This document shows, piece after piece, positions 5,521-6,052 of a stretch of 6,052 bases of DNA. The DNA is from Bacteroidota bacterium. Lineage in GTDB: Bacteria; Bacteroidota; Ignavibacteria; UBA10030; SZUA-254. The notes beneath the pieces are model-generated. The model ran no database searches and was not told the origin of the DNA. It saw nothing but the letters and a program-made list of their open reading frames with translations. The stretch lies in contig SCUC01000205.1 in assembly GCA_004322375.1 (NCBI GenBank), forward strand, positions 1-6,052, written 5' to 3'. Position numbers and translations under genes: made by a program. Position 1 is the stretch's first letter; every line of letters starts with the position of its first letter.

Positions 5521-6039
5521 ATGCAAAAAATTATTTTGACAATTATTGTATTCATTACGGCAACGTTTATCAGCTATGCGCAAGCGCCGGATAGGAGCAA
5601 GCCGCCCGAAATGGGCCCCACACCGATGCTGAAGCTCCCTCAAATTCAACATTTCACGCTTTCAAACGGACTGCCGGTAGTGTTGATGGAGAAGCATGAG
5701 CTTCCGCTGGTGCAGATGAACCTGATGATTATGACAGGCTCTGTGCTTAATCCTTCGGATAAGCCGGGGCTGGCAAGCTTAGTTGCCGATATGATGGATG
5801 AAGGAGCCGGCACACGCAACGCGCTGGAACTTTCCGATGCAATTGACTTTTTAGGCGCGAGTATTTATCCCTCCGCGGGAATGCACACAAGCGGTGTCTC
5901 GCTTCATACACCACTTTCTAAGCTGGATGCAGCGTTAGAACTCTATGCAGATATTATCATGAAGCCTACGTTTCCGGCAGAGGAGCTTGAGAGAAAAAAG
6001 AAGGAACGGTTAACGACCTTAATGCAGTGGCACGATGAA
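5521..6039 (+). CDS. Second M16-family protein, catalytically inactive partner, 3'-truncated
   Basis: Only the first 173 residues are genomic; the frame continues to 6052 but through adapter sequence. The N-terminus is a Sec signal peptide (MQK plus a hydrophobic core, probable cleavage after Ala20 or Ala22), followed by a Pro-rich linker and the M16 N-terminal domain (FTLSNGLPVVLMEKHELPLV, about 45-64). Where active members read HxxEH, this protein has SLVAD (86-90): both zinc histidines and the catalytic glutamate are replaced by Ser86, Asp90 and Ala89. It is therefore probably a non-catalytic subunit pairing with the upstream M16 protein, as in known bacterial M16B heterodimers and mitochondrial MPP. 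The start at 5521 is chosen because it begins directly with the signal peptide; an in-frame ATG at 5434 with a much better ribosome site is the alternative. Confidence 0.88.
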
Positions 6040-6052
6040 AGATCGGAAGAGC
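6040..6052 (+). other. Illumina adapter remnant at contig end
   Basis: The final 13 bases, AGATCGGAAGAGC, are identical to the common stem of Illumina TruSeq-type adapters. They coincide exactly with the sequence end. In the reading frame they change what looks like a conserved M16 stretch (QWHDE, where family members usually continue with Pro) into Arg-Ser-Glu-Glu. I treat them as untrimmed adapter, not genome; the first A could belong to either. Confidence 0.9.

Noticed and set aside
5205..5555. Minus-strand open frame of 116 codons over the M16 junction
   Set aside because: Antisense to the conserved end of the first M16 gene and to the signal peptide of the second; no domain features.

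Overview
The window is a stretch of about 6 kb of bacterial DNA, estimated by eye at mid-40s percent G+C. All five protein genes lie on the plus strand: phosphoglycerate kinase (pgk), a rhomboid intramembrane protease, the isoprenoid enzyme IspG, and a tandem pair of secreted M16-family peptidases, the second cut off by the window end. The window is probably a whole short metagenomic or draft contig. It begins inside a T-rich tract and a perfect palindrome that looks like a dispersed repeat. It ends in the 13 bases AGATCGGAAGAGC, which match the Illumina adapter stem, so bases from about 6040 on are not genomic.

The organism cannot be fixed from this alone. Poor or absent Shine-Dalgarno sites before pgk and the rhomboid gene, Sec-exported M16 pairs, and a rhomboid with a soluble C-terminal tail would suit a member of the Bacteroidota/Chlorobi/Ignavibacteria (FCB) assemblage. 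IspG is the short 376-residue form, not the long inserted form I recall from Bacteroidales and Chlorobiales, so a deeper or neighbouring lineage such as Ignavibacteria is a low-confidence guess. IspG indicates isoprenoid synthesis by the MEP pathway.

Layout: a palindrome (14-65), pgk (108-1301), a 423-base spacer with composite inverted repeats (1302-1724), the rhomboid gene (1725-2630), a 216-base spacer built almost wholly of degenerate 7-base units (2634-2843), ispG (2847-3977), a 96-base gap, the active-site-bearing M16 peptidase (4074-5432), an 88-base spacer with a hairpin and a second 7-base array (5461-5517), and the second M16 gene (from 5521). The enzymes are housekeeping and do not form one pathway. 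The M16 pair is the only obvious functional unit: the first has the HxxEH zinc site and the second has lost it, as in known heterodimeric M16B proteases.

The most unusual content is between the genes. A 7-base periodic, slowly drifting array fills the spacer before ispG and stops 3 bases before its ATG. A shorter array of related composition stops 3 bases before the ATG of the second M16 gene. In the M16 case the hairpin and array lie between an ideal Shine-Dalgarno/ATG pair and the start codon that gives a normal signal peptide, in frame and without a stop.
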